52,476 nucleotides of DNA from Anoxybacillus flavithermus (lineage in GTDB: Bacteria; Bacillota; Bacilli; Bacillales; Anoxybacillaceae). The stretch's first letter is position 1. The number at the start of each line of letters is the position of its first letter. This document shows, in pieces, positions 8,936 to 17,690 of this stretch. A program made the position numbers and the translations under genes. Under the pieces are notes generated by a model. That model made no database searches. It was given only the letters and a program-made list of their open reading frames with translations, and was not told where the DNA came from. The DNA is taken from assembly GCF_002742685.1 (NCBI RefSeq), contig NZ_PEDM01000019.1:1-52476 (forward strand), given 5' to 3'.

Positions 8936-9009
8936 TGGACCCTGCAGGACTCGAACCTGCGACCAGACGGTTATGAGCCGTCCGCTCTAACCAGCTGAGC
9001 TAAGGGTCC
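8936..9009 (-). tRNA. tRNA with CAT anticodon (tRNA-Ile2 or elongator tRNA-Met)
   Basis: The minus strand folds as a full cloverleaf: acceptor GGACCC/GGGTCC, D arm with AGCTCAGCTGGTTAGAGC, anticodon arm with loop CTCATAA, and T arm with GGTTCGAGTCC. The anticodon is CAU. The GGACCC acceptor and the CTCATAA loop resemble the tRNA-Ile whose C34 is changed to lysidine by TilS; the elongator Met tRNA of Bacillus usually begins GGCGG. The 3' CCA is not encoded: discriminator A is followed by TTT. It is a single tRNA with its own promoter and terminator. Confidence 0.9.
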
Positions 9010-9025
9010 AAAATATCCGATGGTA

Positions 9026-9054
9026 ATTTTATCAAAAAAGGTGCATATCGTCAA
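9026..9054 (-). promoter_or_regulatory. Sigma-A promoter of the tRNA gene
   Basis: A -35 TTGACG (9049-9054) and a -10 TAAAAT (9026-9031) are separated by 17 bp on the minus strand, placing the transcription start about 10 bases before the tRNA. Confidence 0.8.
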
Positions 9055-9138
9055 TACATACTACACTTGAAACAAAATGGTTGTGTAACGAACATAAAAA
9101 GAAGTAGAATGAGAAATGATGATGGGTAAAGGATGTGA

Positions 9139-9912
9139 ATGATGATGTGGAAACGATTATTACAAAGTCTTTATTCTCCTGTACATATTGCCCGCTTTCG
9201 CTTTCATCCGATCGGAAAAGCGATTAGTTACGTGTTCTTTTTATCGCTCATTGCGACGTTGCCGATTGCCGTTTACTTTACGATAAGTATAAACAAAATG
9301 ATTGGCTCAACGCATCAACTATTGACCGAAGAACTTCCTCCGTTTGAAGTCGTTGATGGAATATTGATATCGAATGAAAAAGAACCCATTGAGCTTGCAC
9401 GTCCTGACGTGACGATGTTATTCGATAGCACAGGTACACTAACAACAGATGATGTAGCACGTTACACAAATGCAGTGGCGTTTTTAAAAGAAGAGTTTGC
9501 GCTTGTGGCAAATGGACACGTTCAATCATATCCGTATCGTATCATGCAAGTGGATCGCTTTACAAGCAAAGACGTATATGAATTTACGCGCACGCTCCAA
9601 TCGTTACTCCCTATCGTCATTTCGCTATCGTTTTTTGTTTTATACTTTTTCACATGCACAAGCAAATTTCTTTACGTTACCGTCCTAGCGTTTATCGGTC
9701 TCATTTTCCGTGGCACATTAAATAAACGTGGGACGTACCGTCACATGTGGAGCCTTTCCGCTTACTCCATTACGCTAGCGACGATCTTTTTTACCATTAT
9801 GGAGTCATTACAAATTGTCGTTCCATACGCTGTCGCGTTAGATTGGTTCGTTTCTATCACCATTTTGTTTGTGTCTATTAAAGAACTTCCTTCCGTGAAA
9901 GAAGCAGGCTGA
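9139..9912 (+). CDS. yqgB: DUF1189-family membrane protein, YqgB type
   Basis: A 257-residue protein with one membrane helix near residues 27-50, a ~100-residue extracytoplasmic domain, and four further helices from about residue 155 to the C-terminus. This layout fits DUF1189 proteins; B. subtilis YqgB, at the same position next to sodA, is one. No catalytic motif is visible and no function is established. Three ATG codons start in tandem after AAAGGATG, so the start is uncertain by one or two codons. It stands alone on the plus strand, divergent from the tRNA. Confidence 0.8.
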   Translation: MMMWKRLLQSLYSPVHIARFRFHPIGKAISYVFFLSLIATLPIAVYFTISINKMIGSTHQLLTEELPPFEVVDGILISNEKEPIELARPDVTMLFDSTGTLTTDDVARYTNAVAFLKEEFALVANGHVQSYPYRIMQVDRFTSKDVYEFTRTLQSLLPIVISLSFFVLYFFTCTSKFLYVTVLAFIGLIFRGTLNKRGTYRHMWSLSAYSITLATIFFTIMESLQIVVPYAVALDWFVSITILFVSIKELPSVKEAG

Positions 9913-9926
9913 TCGGCCTGCTTCTT
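9899..9926. terminator. Shared stem-loop between convergent yqgB and the chemoreceptor gene
   Basis: AAGAAGCAGGC (9899-9909) pairs with GCCTGCTTCTT (9916-9926) around TGATCG. The stem overlaps the stop codon of yqgB and reaches the last base of the chemoreceptor stop. U-tracts are poor on both strands, so termination may depend mainly on the convergent arrangement. Confidence 0.65.
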
Positions 9927-11667
9927 ACAATTTAAATGCTGCAGTTATTGTGGATAACGACTGAGACAATTCGTTTAACCGTTCACCGACACGGTACATA
10001 TCATTCATTTGTTTCGTTTGGTCATACGAGACCGACATCATTTCTTCCGCGCTTGCTAGCGTTTGTTGGGCAACCGAAGCAAACGCTATCGTTACAGTCT
10101 CAATCATCGGTAATAATTGTTGAAACTGCTCTAGTTCATTTTCCATTTCCCCTACGTTGCGATTGACGCGCTGAATTTCTTTTAATAAATGATCAAACGA
10201 ACGCTTCGCTTCATTTGCAGACGTGATCTGATGTTGTAAATGGGTGACCATCCCTTCAAACTGGTTTGTCGCATGAATGGATACTTCTTCCATCGAAAAA
10301 ATGGATGATGTAATTTCTTCCGTTGCTTTTGAAGCATGTTCGGCCAGTTTCCTCACTTCTGTGGCGACAACCGCAAATCCTTTTCCTGCTTCACCAGCGC
10401 GCGCTGCTTCAATTGTTGCATTAAGCGCCAATAACTTCGTTTGCTCGGCAATTTGTCGAATGACATCTACCACCTTTGTAATTGACATAGAATGGTGTTT
10501 AACACTTTGAATCGTGTCATTTACTTTTTTAAATTGCTCGGCAAATGAATGAATATCCGCAATTAAATGCGATAGCCTCTCTTCTCCACCTTTCGAAGAC
10601 TGATTCATATCGCTAGTGCTTGCTGAAATGTTTTGCACGCTCACTAACACATGTTGCATTCGCTTTTTCATCTCATCTACTCGATAAATACTTTCATCTG
10701 AAGCATTTGCTGTCTCTTCTGCCCCTCGCTTTACGGTTGCAATAGCTGCCATGAGCTGATCGTTCGACTCAAGGACATGTTCAGACACATGCTCTAAGTC
10801 GCCTCCTGTAATGGCTAACTGTCGTGTTGTTTCGTTCATTTCACGTATGACATTTTTCATGCTCATCAACATCCGTTGGAAACTGCGTGCAAGCGAATCG
10901 ATTTCGGGCGTTGTTGAATAAATATGTTCGTCAACGGTTAAATCTCCCCGCGACAATCGGCTCATCGCATGGCGAAGTTGGGCAATCGGCTTCGTTAGTC
11001 CATTAACTAACCGCCTAATCATAAACGTCGCAACGATGACGCTGACCATAATGGCAATGAGGGTTATATTGGCAAGTTGTTGAATAGGTTGCATAAACTG
11101 TTCATCAGTTACGGCTACAACGTATGTTCCTTTTAATTCTTGAATCGTTTTATATGCAAATGTATATGTATGTCCGTTCCACTTCAAATGTGACACACCA
11201 TTTTTTTGTTTTTTAATTGTTTCTTGGATCGATTTTGGTACATTTACATGTTCATTTCGCTCAAATGTTTTTACTTGTCCATCCCCAATTAAAAACATGT
11301 CTACGCTTAACCCGTCTTGCATTAGTTCCGCTTTTTGTTGTTTTACTGCCGAACGCAAACTTTTTTCAAACATTTGTTCATTTCCGGCATGAATATACAT
11401 AAGATTGCGTGCCACTTCAAACATCATCGTCGCTTCTCTTTCAAGACGGTCTTCAATCGCTTTTACCGTCGTTTCTTTCGCTTGATGATAAGCAATCATC
11501 CCAACAGTGCTAAGCGAAGTAAATAGAACACTAAAAAATAAAATGAATAGACGGTTTTGTAAACTAATTTTTAATAACCACTGTTTTACTTTCGGCGATG
11601 GTTGAATACGAAATATTCTTATATACGGTTTTATATTTTTCAATTGCTGTTTGATTTGTGCACGCAC
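9925..11667 (-). CDS. Methyl-accepting chemotaxis protein
   Basis: A 580-residue chemoreceptor. A basic N-terminal segment leads to a first membrane helix (about residues 38-58), a ~150-residue extracellular sensor region that looks like a small Cache-type domain, a second helix, a HAMP domain (from about residue 215), and a long coiled coil. The signalling tip reads [20 protein letters not shown] followed by [20 protein letters not shown], the conserved CheA/CheW contact. The start is taken as the GTG seven bases after GGGGGG; an in-frame TTG seven codons earlier lies before this site. Ligand unknown. A PhoP-box-like repeat array lies upstream, hinting at phosphate control. Confidence 0.93.
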   Translation of the reverse strand: MRAQIKQQLKNIKPYIRIFRIQPSPKVKQWLLKISLQNRLFILFFSVLFTSLSTVGMIAYHQAKETTVKAIEDRLEREATMMFEVARNLMYIHAGNEQMFEKSLRSAVKQQKAELMQDGLSVDMFLIGDGQVKTFERNEHVNVPKSIQETIKKQKNGVSHLKWNGHTYTFAYKTIQELKGTYVVAVTDEQFMQPIQQLANITLIAIMVSVIVATFMIRRLVNGLTKPIAQLRHAMSRLSRGDLTVDEHIYSTTPEIDSLARSFQRMLMSMKNVIREMNETTRQLAITGGDLEHVSEHVLESNDQLMAAIATVKRGAEETANASDESIYRVDEMKKRMQHVLVSVQNISASTSDMNQSSKGGEERLSHLIADIHSFAEQFKKVNDTIQSVKHHSMSITKVVDVIRQIAEQTKLLALNATIEAARAGEAGKGFAVVATEVRKLAEHASKATEEITSSIFSMEEVSIHATNQFEGMVTHLQHQITSANEAKRSFDHLLKEIQRVNRNVGEMENELEQFQQLLPMIETVTIAFASVAQQTLASAEEMMSVSYDQTKQMNDMYRVGERLNELSQSLSTITAAFKL

Positions 11668-11724
11668 GGCACGTCCCCCCTTCGACAAATACAGACAAAG
11701 AATACCAAAAAAATATAAATGCTA

Positions 11725-11762
11725 TATGAAGTGAATGTTAAGGGATGTTAAGGGAGTGTAAT
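11725..11762 (-). promoter_or_regulatory. PhoP-box-like direct repeats upstream of the chemoreceptor gene
   Basis: On the minus strand the hexamers ATTACA (11757-11762), TTAACA (11746-11751), TTAACA (11736-11741) and TTCATA (11725-11730) lie in direct repeat with spacers of 5, 4 and 5 nt. This is the same architecture as the pst promoter array at 4589-4627. The central part is also an exact 10-bp tandem repeat (11735-11754). The repeats are seen directly; PhoP binding is inference. Confidence 0.5.
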
Positions 11763-11768
11763 TTTTAC

Positions 11769-11798
11769 TCATATCTTATAAGGACAAGCCATATGAAT
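11769..11798 (+). promoter_or_regulatory. Possible SigE-type promoter of yqfZ
   Basis: TCATATC (11769-11775) is followed after 14 bp by CATATGAAT (11790-11798), which resembles the mother-cell SigE pattern (TCATATT, 14 bp, CATACAAT). The -10 match is only partial. Confidence 0.35.
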
Positions 11799-11829
11799 AG
11801 AGAAAGAAGAAATATAGGTGGGAAATAGA

Positions 11830-12141
11830 ATGAAAAACATGTTTATGTTTCTTATCTTCATCGCTATATGTGCCATTGCTTACCATGATCTAACAGACGG
11901 AACGATTCATACGGTTCGTTCGCAAACAACAGACAAACAAACGAACGAGTTAGCGTATCGCGAAGTAACCGTCCAACGTGGCGATACACTCCTGTCCATT
12001 ATCGAGCGTGAAATGAATGGCAAATTGCCGGTGTCTATCGATCAACTCATTACCGACTTTCAAGCGCTCAATCCGCATGTGAACGCACATTCACTTCAAG
12101 CCGGAAAAACGTATCGCATCCCACACTATAAACAGAAATAG
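11830..12141 (+). CDS. yqfZ: Membrane-anchored LysM-domain protein, YqfZ type
   Basis: A 103-residue protein with one N-terminal membrane helix (about residues 2-20) and one LysM domain in the C-terminal half (from REVTVQRGDTLLSI to TYRIP). LysM binds peptidoglycan, so the protein probably attaches to the cell wall or spore cortex. Its place next to ispG matches B. subtilis yqfZ. The start is the ATG of MKNMFMF, eight bases after GGTGGG; a GTG four codons earlier overlaps this ribosome site. No enzymatic motif is visible. Confidence 0.85.
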   Translation: MKNMFMFLIFIAICAIAYHDLTDGTIHTVRSQTTDKQTNELAYREVTVQRGDTLLSIIEREMNGKLPVSIDQLITDFQALNPHVNAHSLQAGKTYRIPHYKQK

Positions 12142-12149
12142 CAAAAACA

Positions 12150-12179
12150 TTGTCAACAAATAAGAAACATTGCTACAAT
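12150..12179 (+). promoter_or_regulatory. Sigma-A promoter of ispG
   Basis: A -35 TTGTCA (12150-12155) and a -10 TACAAT (12174-12179) are separated by 18 bp, about 35 bases before the ispG start. Confidence 0.6.
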
Positions 12180-12220
12180 AAAAAATGACTTGATTAATAC
12201 GTTAAAGGAGCGATTGACGC

Positions 12221-13315
12221 GTGAGTGAAATCATTCATCGTTCAAAAACCCGTCCTGTTCGTGTAGGAAATATTACAATTGGCGGGAACAATGAAGTCGT
12301 CATTCAAAGTATGACGACAACAAAAACACATGATGTGGATGCAACCGTTGCCCAAATCCACCGACTTGAAGAAGCTGGATGCCAAATCGTTCGCGTTGCT
12401 TGCCCAGATGAAAGAGCAGCAGATGCGATCGCTGAAATAAAAAAGCGTATTAATATTCCACTCGTTGTCGATATTCATTTCGACTATCGCCTTGCTTTAA
12501 AAGCGATTGAAAACGGGGCGGATAAAATTCGCATTAACCCTGGAAATATCGGAAAGCGTGAAAAAGTCGAAGCCGTCGTCAAAGCAGCAAAAGAGCGTGG
12601 CGTACCGATTCGCATCGGGGTGAACGCCGGCTCACTTGAAAAACGTATTTTAGAGAAATACGGCTATCCTACTGCAGACGGGATGGTCGAAAGCGCTTTG
12701 CATCATATCCGCATTTTAGAAGACCTTGATTTTCAAGACATTATCGTGTCATTGAAAGCTTCTGATGTTCGCTTAGCGATTGAAGCATACGAAAAAGCGG
12801 CTCGCGCATTCGATTACCCGCTACACCTCGGCATTACGGAATCAGGTACGTTATTTGCAGGAACAGTAAAAAGTGCGGCGGGACTCGGTGCCATTTTAAG
12901 TAAAGGAATTGGCAACACCGTGCGCGTATCCCTTAGCGCAGACCCTGTCGAAGAAGTAAAAGTGGCTCGCGAGTTGTTAAAAGCATTCGGTCTTGCGGCG
13001 AACGCTGCAACATTAATTTCTTGTCCAACATGCGGACGAATTGAAATTGATTTAATCAGCATCGCAAATGAAATTGAAGAGTATATCGCCCAAATTAAAG
13101 CACCGATTAAAGTAGCCGTTCTTGGTTGCGCAGTAAACGGACCTGGAGAAGCGCGTGAAGCTGACATCGGTATTGCGGGGGCTCGCGGAGAAGGATTATT
13201 GTTCCGCCATGGACAAATTGTGCGTAAAGTACCAGAAGAGACGATGGTTGAAGAATTAAAAAAAGAAATCGACAAGTTAGCCGAAGAATATGCATTGAAA
13301 GGAAATCAAAAATAA
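12221..13315 (+). CDS. ispG: 4-hydroxy-3-methylbut-2-en-1-yl diphosphate synthase (flavodoxin)
   Basis: The 364-residue enzyme performs the penultimate step of the MEP isoprenoid pathway, reducing methylerythritol cyclodiphosphate to HMBPP with a [4Fe-4S] cluster. An N-terminal TIM-barrel ([17 protein letters not shown] and RINPGN segments) is followed by the Fe-S domain with the three cysteine ligands in SCPTCGR and GCAVNGPGE. The start is GTG after GGAG. IspH, which acts next, is encoded on the same strand at 20583. The gene has its own promoter and terminator. Confidence 0.97.
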   Translation: MSEIIHRSKTRPVRVGNITIGGNNEVVIQSMTTTKTHDVDATVAQIHRLEEAGCQIVRVACPDERAADAIAEIKKRINIPLVVDIHFDYRLALKAIENGADKIRINPGNIGKREKVEAVVKAAKERGVPIRIGVNAGSLEKRILEKYGYPTADGMVESALHHIRILEDLDFQDIIVSLKASDVRLAIEAYEKAARAFDYPLHLGITESGTLFAGTVKSAAGLGAILSKGIGNTVRVSLSADPVEEVKVARELLKAFGLAANAATLISCPTCGRIEIDLISIANEIEEYIAQIKAPIKVAVLGCAVNGPGEAREADIGIAGARGEGLLFRHGQIVRKVPEETMVEELKKEIDKLAEEYALKGNQK

Positions 13316-13340
13316 GAGGGGATACTCCCCTCTTATTTTT
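13308..13340. terminator. Bidirectional terminator between ispG and yqfX
   Basis: AATAAGAGGGG pairs with CCCCTCTTATT around a 5-nt loop (13322-13326), with A and T tracts on the two sides. It serves both convergent genes and overlaps both stop codons. Confidence 0.85.
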
Positions 13341-13671
13341 ACAAAAATTGGATGAAAAAGCTTAAAATAATGGAAACAGCACCAATGCCAATCGCCCAAG
13401 CACCTAGTGTTTCTGCTCCTCGACGGCGGGCGATAAATCCGAAAATAATGCCAGCTGCCCCCATAATGACTGGCATAAGAAAAAGGGAAACAACCGATAA
13501 AGCAAGCGCAAGCCAGCCAACGCCACGACCGTTTTCTTCGCGCTTTACCTCTCGATCAGAAAATCGAATCGGCTCAGCAATTTCACCTGCTGTTTCTTCC
13601 ATAAAATCTTGCTCAATATTTGGGACCGTATCTATTCGTGTATTGTCATACGCTTGACGTTCATTGTCCAT
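13339..13671 (-). CDS. yqfX: Small membrane protein, YqfX type
   Basis: A 110-residue protein. The first ~48 residues are acidic and hydrophilic; the rest holds two or three hydrophobic helices with a glycine-rich turn and an RRRGAE loop. This matches the short DUF4190-like membrane proteins of Bacillaceae and the B. subtilis yqfX slot between ispG and yqfW. GAGGGA lies six bases before the ATG. The function is unknown. Confidence 0.75.
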   Translation of the reverse strand: MDNERQAYDNTRIDTVPNIEQDFMEETAGEIAEPIRFSDREVKREENGRGVGWLALALSVVSLFLMPVIMGAAGIIFGFIARRRGAETLGAWAIGIGAVSIILSFFIQFL

Positions 13672-13755
13672 GACAATTCCCTCGCTTTCGTAAAATGAGG
13701 AGCACTATTATTATGCAATAAGCGATACGTCATTATAGATGTTACTTTATGTCAA

Positions 13756-13764
13756 TGTTATAAT
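13756..13764 (+). promoter_or_regulatory. Extended -10 promoter of yqfW
   Basis: TG at 13756-13757, one base, then a perfect TATAAT (13759-13764) form an extended -10 element about 38 bases before the yqfW start. No good -35 is visible, which is usual for this promoter type. Confidence 0.55.
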
Positions 13765-13802
13765 GGGCAAGAAACACCCATCATAGAAAGGATGAACAAA
13801 CA

Positions 13803-14378
13803 ATGATGAAACGCCGATTCGGCATCGATATTGATGGAACAGTCACATGTCCGAGCACATTTATTCCATACTTAAACGAGTCGTTTCAAAAAAATTTAAC
13901 GCTCGATGATATTACTGATTACGATTTAGTTCCTTTTTTAGATACGACAGAAGAAAAATTGAATGAATGGATGGAACAATATGAACCGATCATTTACAGT
14001 AAAGCCCCTCTTGCGAACGGAGCATTAGAGGTCATTAATAGCTGGAAAGATGAGTATGAGCTATATTATATTAGTGCGCGAGGTCGCCACTTATATGAAA
14101 TCACAGAAAAATGGTTTCAACAACACAGTGTTCATTATCATCATATTGAGCTTATTGGTTCGCACAATAAAATTGAAGCAGTAAAAAAATATGGAATCGA
14201 CATTTTTTTTGAAGATAAATACGATAACGCATGCGACATTGCGGAACAATGCCTTATCCCTGTCATTTTATTTGATACTCCGTACAATCGTGGTCCGCTA
14301 CCGAAAGAAGTCATTCGTGTGTACAATTGGCATGAGGCGAAACAACAAGTAGAAAAATTACTTACAACAACAAGCTGA
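13803..14378 (+). CDS. yqfW: HAD-family nucleotidase, YqfW type
   Basis: A 191-residue HAD-superfamily protein. The nucleophile motif is DIDGTVT near the N-terminus, motif II lies in YYISARG, and the metal-binding FFEDKYDNA is near residue 137. It belongs to the 5'(3')-deoxyribonucleotidase-like group (NT5C), to which B. subtilis YqfW is assigned. The substrate is not shown by sequence. Two ATGs start in tandem after AAAGGATG. It is a single gene facing zur. Confidence 0.85.
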   Translation: MMKRRFGIDIDGTVTCPSTFIPYLNESFQKNLTLDDITDYDLVPFLDTTEEKLNEWMEQYEPIIYSKAPLANGALEVINSWKDEYELYYISARGRHLYEITEKWFQQHSVHYHHIELIGSHNKIEAVKKYGIDIFFEDKYDNACDIAEQCLIPVILFDTPYNRGPLPKEVIRVYNWHEAKQQVEKLLTTTS

Positions 14379-14400
14379 CATTACGCGTCAGCTTGTTGTT
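14366..14400. terminator. Long stem-loop overlapping both convergent stop codons (yqfW/zur)
   Basis: AACAACAAGCTGAC (14366-14379) is perfectly complementary to GTCAGCTTGTTGTT (14387-14400) around a 7-nt loop. It covers the stop codon of yqfW and the stop of zur. U-tracts are weak. Confidence 0.7.
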
Positions 14401-14806
14401 GGCACATCGGACACATTCCGTACACTTCAAATTTATGTCCCGAAATGGTGTATCCTTGTAAATCTTCCATCAATTCGTTCATTGGACAAGTCACAAGTTC
14501 TTTCGTTTTACCACACGACATACAAATAAAATGGTGATGATGATGGTGCATATTGCATGTAAACCGAAAGTGCTTTTCCCCGGATAGCTCAGTCATTTCT
14601 AAAATACCGAGTTCGACAAATAGTGCTAAGTTGCGATAAACCGTATCAAAACTAAGTCCGGGATACCGCTCTTTCATCACATCAAGCACATCTTTTGCTG
14701 TTAAATATTTATCTGTTTTTGCAAACAGCTCAAGCATTTCTTCGCGCTTTCCTGTATATTTAAATCCCTTTTCTTTCATTAGCCGTAGCGCTTCAGAAAC
14801 GTTCAC
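14381..14806 (-). CDS. zur: Fur-family zinc uptake regulator Zur
   Basis: A 141-residue Fur-family repressor. The N-terminal winged helix ([22 protein letters not shown]) is followed by a six-histidine tract at residues 87-92 and the structural zinc site with Cys95, Cys98, Cys132 and Cys135. Zur represses zinc importers when zinc is sufficient. The assignment rests on its position as the last gene of a znuC-znuB-zur unit and on a Zur box before znuC. The start is GTG, seven bases after the znuB stop, with AGAGGA inside the end of znuB. Fur or PerR identity is less likely in this context. Confidence 0.92.
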   Translation of the reverse strand: MNVSEALRLMKEKGFKYTGKREEMLELFAKTDKYLTAKDVLDVMKERYPGLSFDTVYRNLALFVELGILEMTELSGEKHFRFTCNMHHHHHHFICMSCGKTKELVTCPMNELMEDLQGYTISGHKFEVYGMCPMCQQQADA

Positions 14807-14812
14807 GCTTCG

Positions 14813-15646
14813 TCATCCTCTCTTCCATTTTTTCCACATAATCGCCCCAATTAATATACAAACAGCTAATAAAACAATTGTCCCACCAGGGGCTAAATTC
14901 AAATAATAAGAAAGAAACAACCCGACAATGACCGCAAACTCACCAAATATAACAGACAACCATAGCGCTTGTTTAAATCCTTTCGCCATTCGAATGCTTG
15001 CGGCAACAGGAAGCGTCATGAGTGACGAAACAAGCAAAATGCCGACAATTCGCATCGAGGCAGCAATGACGAGAGCGACTAACACAATAAAAACAAAATG
15101 GAGCGACTTTACTTTTACTCCCGATGCTTGCGCATATTCTTCGTCGAATGACAAGATAAACCATTCTTTATAAAACAGAAAAATGACAGTAAGCACAATA
15201 AAAAAAATGATGCTAATCGCCCATACGTCTGTTCGGCTTACTGCACTTACGCTTCCAAATAAATAGGAAAACAAGTCGGTATTAAAGCCATCCGCAAGTG
15301 AAATAAAAATGACGCTTAAACCAATGCCTCCTGATAAAATGATCGGAATCGCTAATTCTTGATAATGCTTATATACCGTACGCAACTTTTCAATAAATAA
15401 CGAACCAACAACGGAAAATGCCATGCCAATATAAATAGGATTTAATGTCGAAAACGTTAAAAATTTTTTTTGTACAAGTAAGCTGGCTGCAATTCCCGCA
15501 AGTGTTACGTGGCTTAATGCATCGGCAATAAGCGATAACCTTCTGACAACAATAAATACACCTAAAAGAGGGGCGATAAATCCGATCAATATCCCGACAA
15601 TAAACGCGTTTTGTAAAAACTCATATTGAAATAAAGCTTCTAACAT
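14813..15646 (-). CDS. znuB: Zinc ABC transporter permease (ZnuB/AdcB type)
   Basis: A 277-residue permease of the ABC-3 metal family with seven or eight hydrophobic helices. The segment RRLSLIADALSHVTLAGIA is the conserved metal-permease motif. It pairs with the ATPase encoded just upstream and with Zur just downstream, so zinc is the likely substrate. The start is the ATG of MLEALFQYEF with GGGGGG seven bases before it; the frame runs further upstream into znuC but without a ribosome site. No substrate-binding znuA lies nearby. Confidence 0.92.
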   Translation of the reverse strand: MLEALFQYEFLQNAFIVGILIGFIAPLLGVFIVVRRLSLIADALSHVTLAGIAASLLVQKKFLTFSTLNPIYIGMAFSVVGSLFIEKLRTVYKHYQELAIPIILSGGIGLSVIFISLADGFNTDLFSYLFGSVSAVSRTDVWAISIIFFIVLTVIFLFYKEWFILSFDEEYAQASGVKVKSLHFVFIVLVALVIAASMRIVGILLVSSLMTLPVAASIRMAKGFKQALWLSVIFGEFAVIVGLFLSYYLNLAPGGTIVLLAVCILIGAIMWKKWKRG

Positions 15647-15660
15647 ACACACCCCCCTTT

Positions 15661-16416
15661 CTATGCATGATCGTGAGTAAGTAAGTGAAGATGATGCCCG
15701 TAAAATGCTGCTACATCTTCTGTTTTTAGCTGCGCAAACTGTTGCACACTTCCATGGAAATGTAAATGTTTGTTTAAACATGCGACATGCGTCACTTTTT
15801 CCGTAATCGTTCCGATATCGTGTGTTACGAGGAGTAACGTCATATGATGTTGCTTATTTAACCGTTCAAGCATATCATAAAAATTTTGCACATGATGCAC
15901 GTCAACCCCGACAGTTGGTTCATCTAAAATTAAAAACTCTGGTTGGGACACGATGGCACGAGCGATGAATACACGTTGTTGCTGACCACCCGAAAGTTCC
16001 CCGATATTACGATGAATAAACGGGCTCATGCCAACCGCATCGATCGCTTCATATACCGCTTTTTCATCGCTTTTATTTAATCGTCGAAATAAACCTAGCT
16101 TTCCTGTTAAACCGCTCGCGACAACTTCGTACACGGTCGCAGGAAATCCGGTATTAAAACTGTTTGCTTTTTGAGATACAAAACCGATTTTATGCCAATC
16201 TTTAAACTGCTCAATCGGTGTGTTGAACAAAAAAATTTGCCCCGTCTGTGGTTTTAACAAACGTAAAATACATTTTAACAATGTCGATTTTCCTGATCCA
16301 TTCGGACCAACTAAACCGACGAACGCACCTTTTGGAATGCGAAAATTAATATGTTGCAATACATCTTCATCATCATATCGAAACGATACGTTCTCAACAC
16401 GTAAAATATCATCCAT
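15661..16416 (-). CDS. znuC: Zinc ABC transporter ATP-binding protein (ZnuC/AdcC type)
   Basis: This 251-residue ABC ATPase has Walker A GPNGSGKST, Q-loop SQK, signature LSGGQQQR, Walker B FLILDEPTVGVD and switch His in VTHD. The C-terminus is histidine-rich (YGHHLHLLTHDH), as in many metal-importer ATPases, and may sense or hold zinc. It is the first gene of the znuC-znuB-zur unit, preceded by AAGGTGG and a promoter with a Zur box. Confidence 0.92.
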   Translation of the reverse strand: MDDILRVENVSFRYDDEDVLQHINFRIPKGAFVGLVGPNGSGKSTLLKCILRLLKPQTGQIFLFNTPIEQFKDWHKIGFVSQKANSFNTGFPATVYEVVASGLTGKLGLFRRLNKSDEKAVYEAIDAVGMSPFIHRNIGELSGGQQQRVFIARAIVSQPEFLILDEPTVGVDVHHVQNFYDMLERLNKQHHMTLLLVTHDIGTITEKVTHVACLNKHLHFHGSVQQFAQLKTEDVAAFYGHHLHLLTHDHA

Positions 16417-16433
16417 CGTTTGACCACCTTAAT

Positions 16434-16459
16434 TCAAAATGATTCCGATTCATAGTATA
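16434..16459 (-). promoter_or_regulatory. znuC promoter with overlapping Zur box
   Basis: On the minus strand a -10 TATACT (16454-16459) is followed by TCGGAAT-C-ATTTTGA (16434-16448). The known Bacillus Zur box core is TCGTAAT-N-ATTACGA: the left half matches 6 of 7, the right half 5 of 7, and spacing is exact. The site covers the likely transcription start, the right place for repression. The -35 is weak. Confidence 0.65.
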
Positions 16460-16474
16460 GCGCATTTATTTTCA

Positions 16475-17350
16475 TTAATGAATAGCAGACTTAAATTTCG
16501 CCCCACGTACTTCTTGTGTGTTCATAATGGTAATAAAAGCATTTTGATCAATTTCGTATACAATAGACTTCAGCTTCGTCACCTCTAAACGAGTAACGAC
16601 GGCATAAATGACTTCTTTTTGCTCGTCCGTATATCCACCTTTCCCCATTAACTTCGTCGTCCCACGTCCGAGTCGATTTAAAATCGCATCTGACACTTCT
16701 TCATAGCGGTCTGATACGATCAAAACTGCTTTTGTTTCATCTAACCCTTGAATGACGGTATCAATCGTTTTAAAAGCGATATAATAAGTTAAAACAGAAT
16801 ACATCGCTTGCTTTGGTCCGAATACAAACGCCGCCCAAGTAAAAATAAAAACGTTTGTAAACATGACAAATTCTCCAACGGAAAACGGCAATTTTTTCGT
16901 CATTAAAATACCTAAAATTTCTGTGCCATCTAATGAACCACCATGGCGAATGACAAGTCCTACACCAGCACCGAGAATAGCTCCGCCAAACACTGTCGCC
17001 AAAATGGAATCTGTTGTGAATGGAGATACATGGTGAAATAACCGTTCCATAACAGCTAACACAACGATGGCATACAGGGAGGAAAGCATAAACGTCTTTC
17101 CGATTTGTTTATAACCGAAATACATAAATGGTGTATTTAACAAAATAACAAGTGTCGCAAAGTTCAACCATGCGTAATTTGGAAGAATGCGATCAAGAAT
17201 AAGAGATATACCGATTATCCCACCATCAATAATTTCATTAGGCACTAAAAACAGCTCGATCGATAACGCTGCGAGCGTTGCCCCAATTGTCATCATCACA
17301 AGACGATACAGCAAATGGCTAAGCGTCTCTTTTTTATGTTGTCTTTTCAC
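16475..17350 (-). CDS. yqfU: YitT-family membrane protein, YqfU type
   Basis: A 291-residue protein with five or six membrane helices (YitT/DUF161 region, including [19 protein letters not shown]) and a ~90-residue cytoplasmic C-terminal DUF2179 domain (from about [13 protein letters not shown]). B. subtilis has several paralogues; YqfU lies in this slot beside zur. No transported substrate is established. The start is GTG, six bases after GGGGAG; an ATG six codons upstream comes before this ribosome site. Confidence 0.85.
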   Translation of the reverse strand: MKRQHKKETLSHLLYRLVMMTIGATLAALSIELFLVPNEIIDGGIIGISLILDRILPNYAWLNFATLVILLNTPFMYFGYKQIGKTFMLSSLYAIVVLAVMERLFHHVSPFTTDSILATVFGGAILGAGVGLVIRHGGSLDGTEILGILMTKKLPFSVGEFVMFTNVFIFTWAAFVFGPKQAMYSVLTYYIAFKTIDTVIQGLDETKAVLIVSDRYEEVSDAILNRLGRGTTKLMGKGGYTDEQKEVIYAVVTRLEVTKLKSIVYEIDQNAFITIMNTQEVRGAKFKSAIH

Positions 17351-17376
17351 TCCAATCTCCCCTTTCATCTATATTC

Positions 17377-17385
17377 ATTATATCA
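17377..17385 (-). promoter_or_regulatory. Extended -10 promoter of yqfU
   Basis: TGA followed by TATAAT (17377-17382) on the minus strand forms an extended -10, about 27 bases before the yqfU start. No clear -35 is visible. Confidence 0.5.
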
Positions 17386-17435
17386 TTGCACACCTTTCTT
17401 TTCCCGTTCATATCGTAAACAAGGAGGGATGCCAT

Positions 17436-17690
17436 GTGAATGTATATCATAAAATTGTCCAACATAAAATGAAATCCATCACCGCAAACGAGTTAATGAC
17501 ATATGCAAAAGAATATAACGTTTCACTTTCGCCAAAAGATGCGGAAACGATTGTTCAAATGATGCGCGAAAAGACGATTGATGTGTTTAATGAACAAGAG
17601 AGAAAAAGCTGGATTCGTGAACTCGCTTATCGCACATCACCGCAGCTCGCTAAACAAGCCAATGACTTCATTCGCCAATTTATACAGTAA
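17436..17690 (+). CDS. yqfT: DUF2624-family small protein, YqfT type
   Basis: An 84-residue, mostly helical cytoplasmic protein with charged residues and no membrane segment or cysteine. Length and position between yqfU and nfo match B. subtilis YqfT (DUF2624). It starts at a GTG after a strong AAGGAGG; the ATG overlapping this GTG is immediately followed by a stop in its frame. The frame is open much further upstream, but that part overlaps yqfU. The function is unknown. Confidence 0.8.
   Translation: MNVYHKIVQHKMKSITANELMTYAKEYNVSLSPKDAETIVQMMREKTIDVFNEQERKSWIRELAYRTSPQLAKQANDFIRQFIQ

Noticed and set aside
12814-13275. Long open frame antisense to ispG
   Set aside because: It follows the codon structure of ispG, lacks a ribosome site, and its translation is low-complexity; it is a shadow frame.
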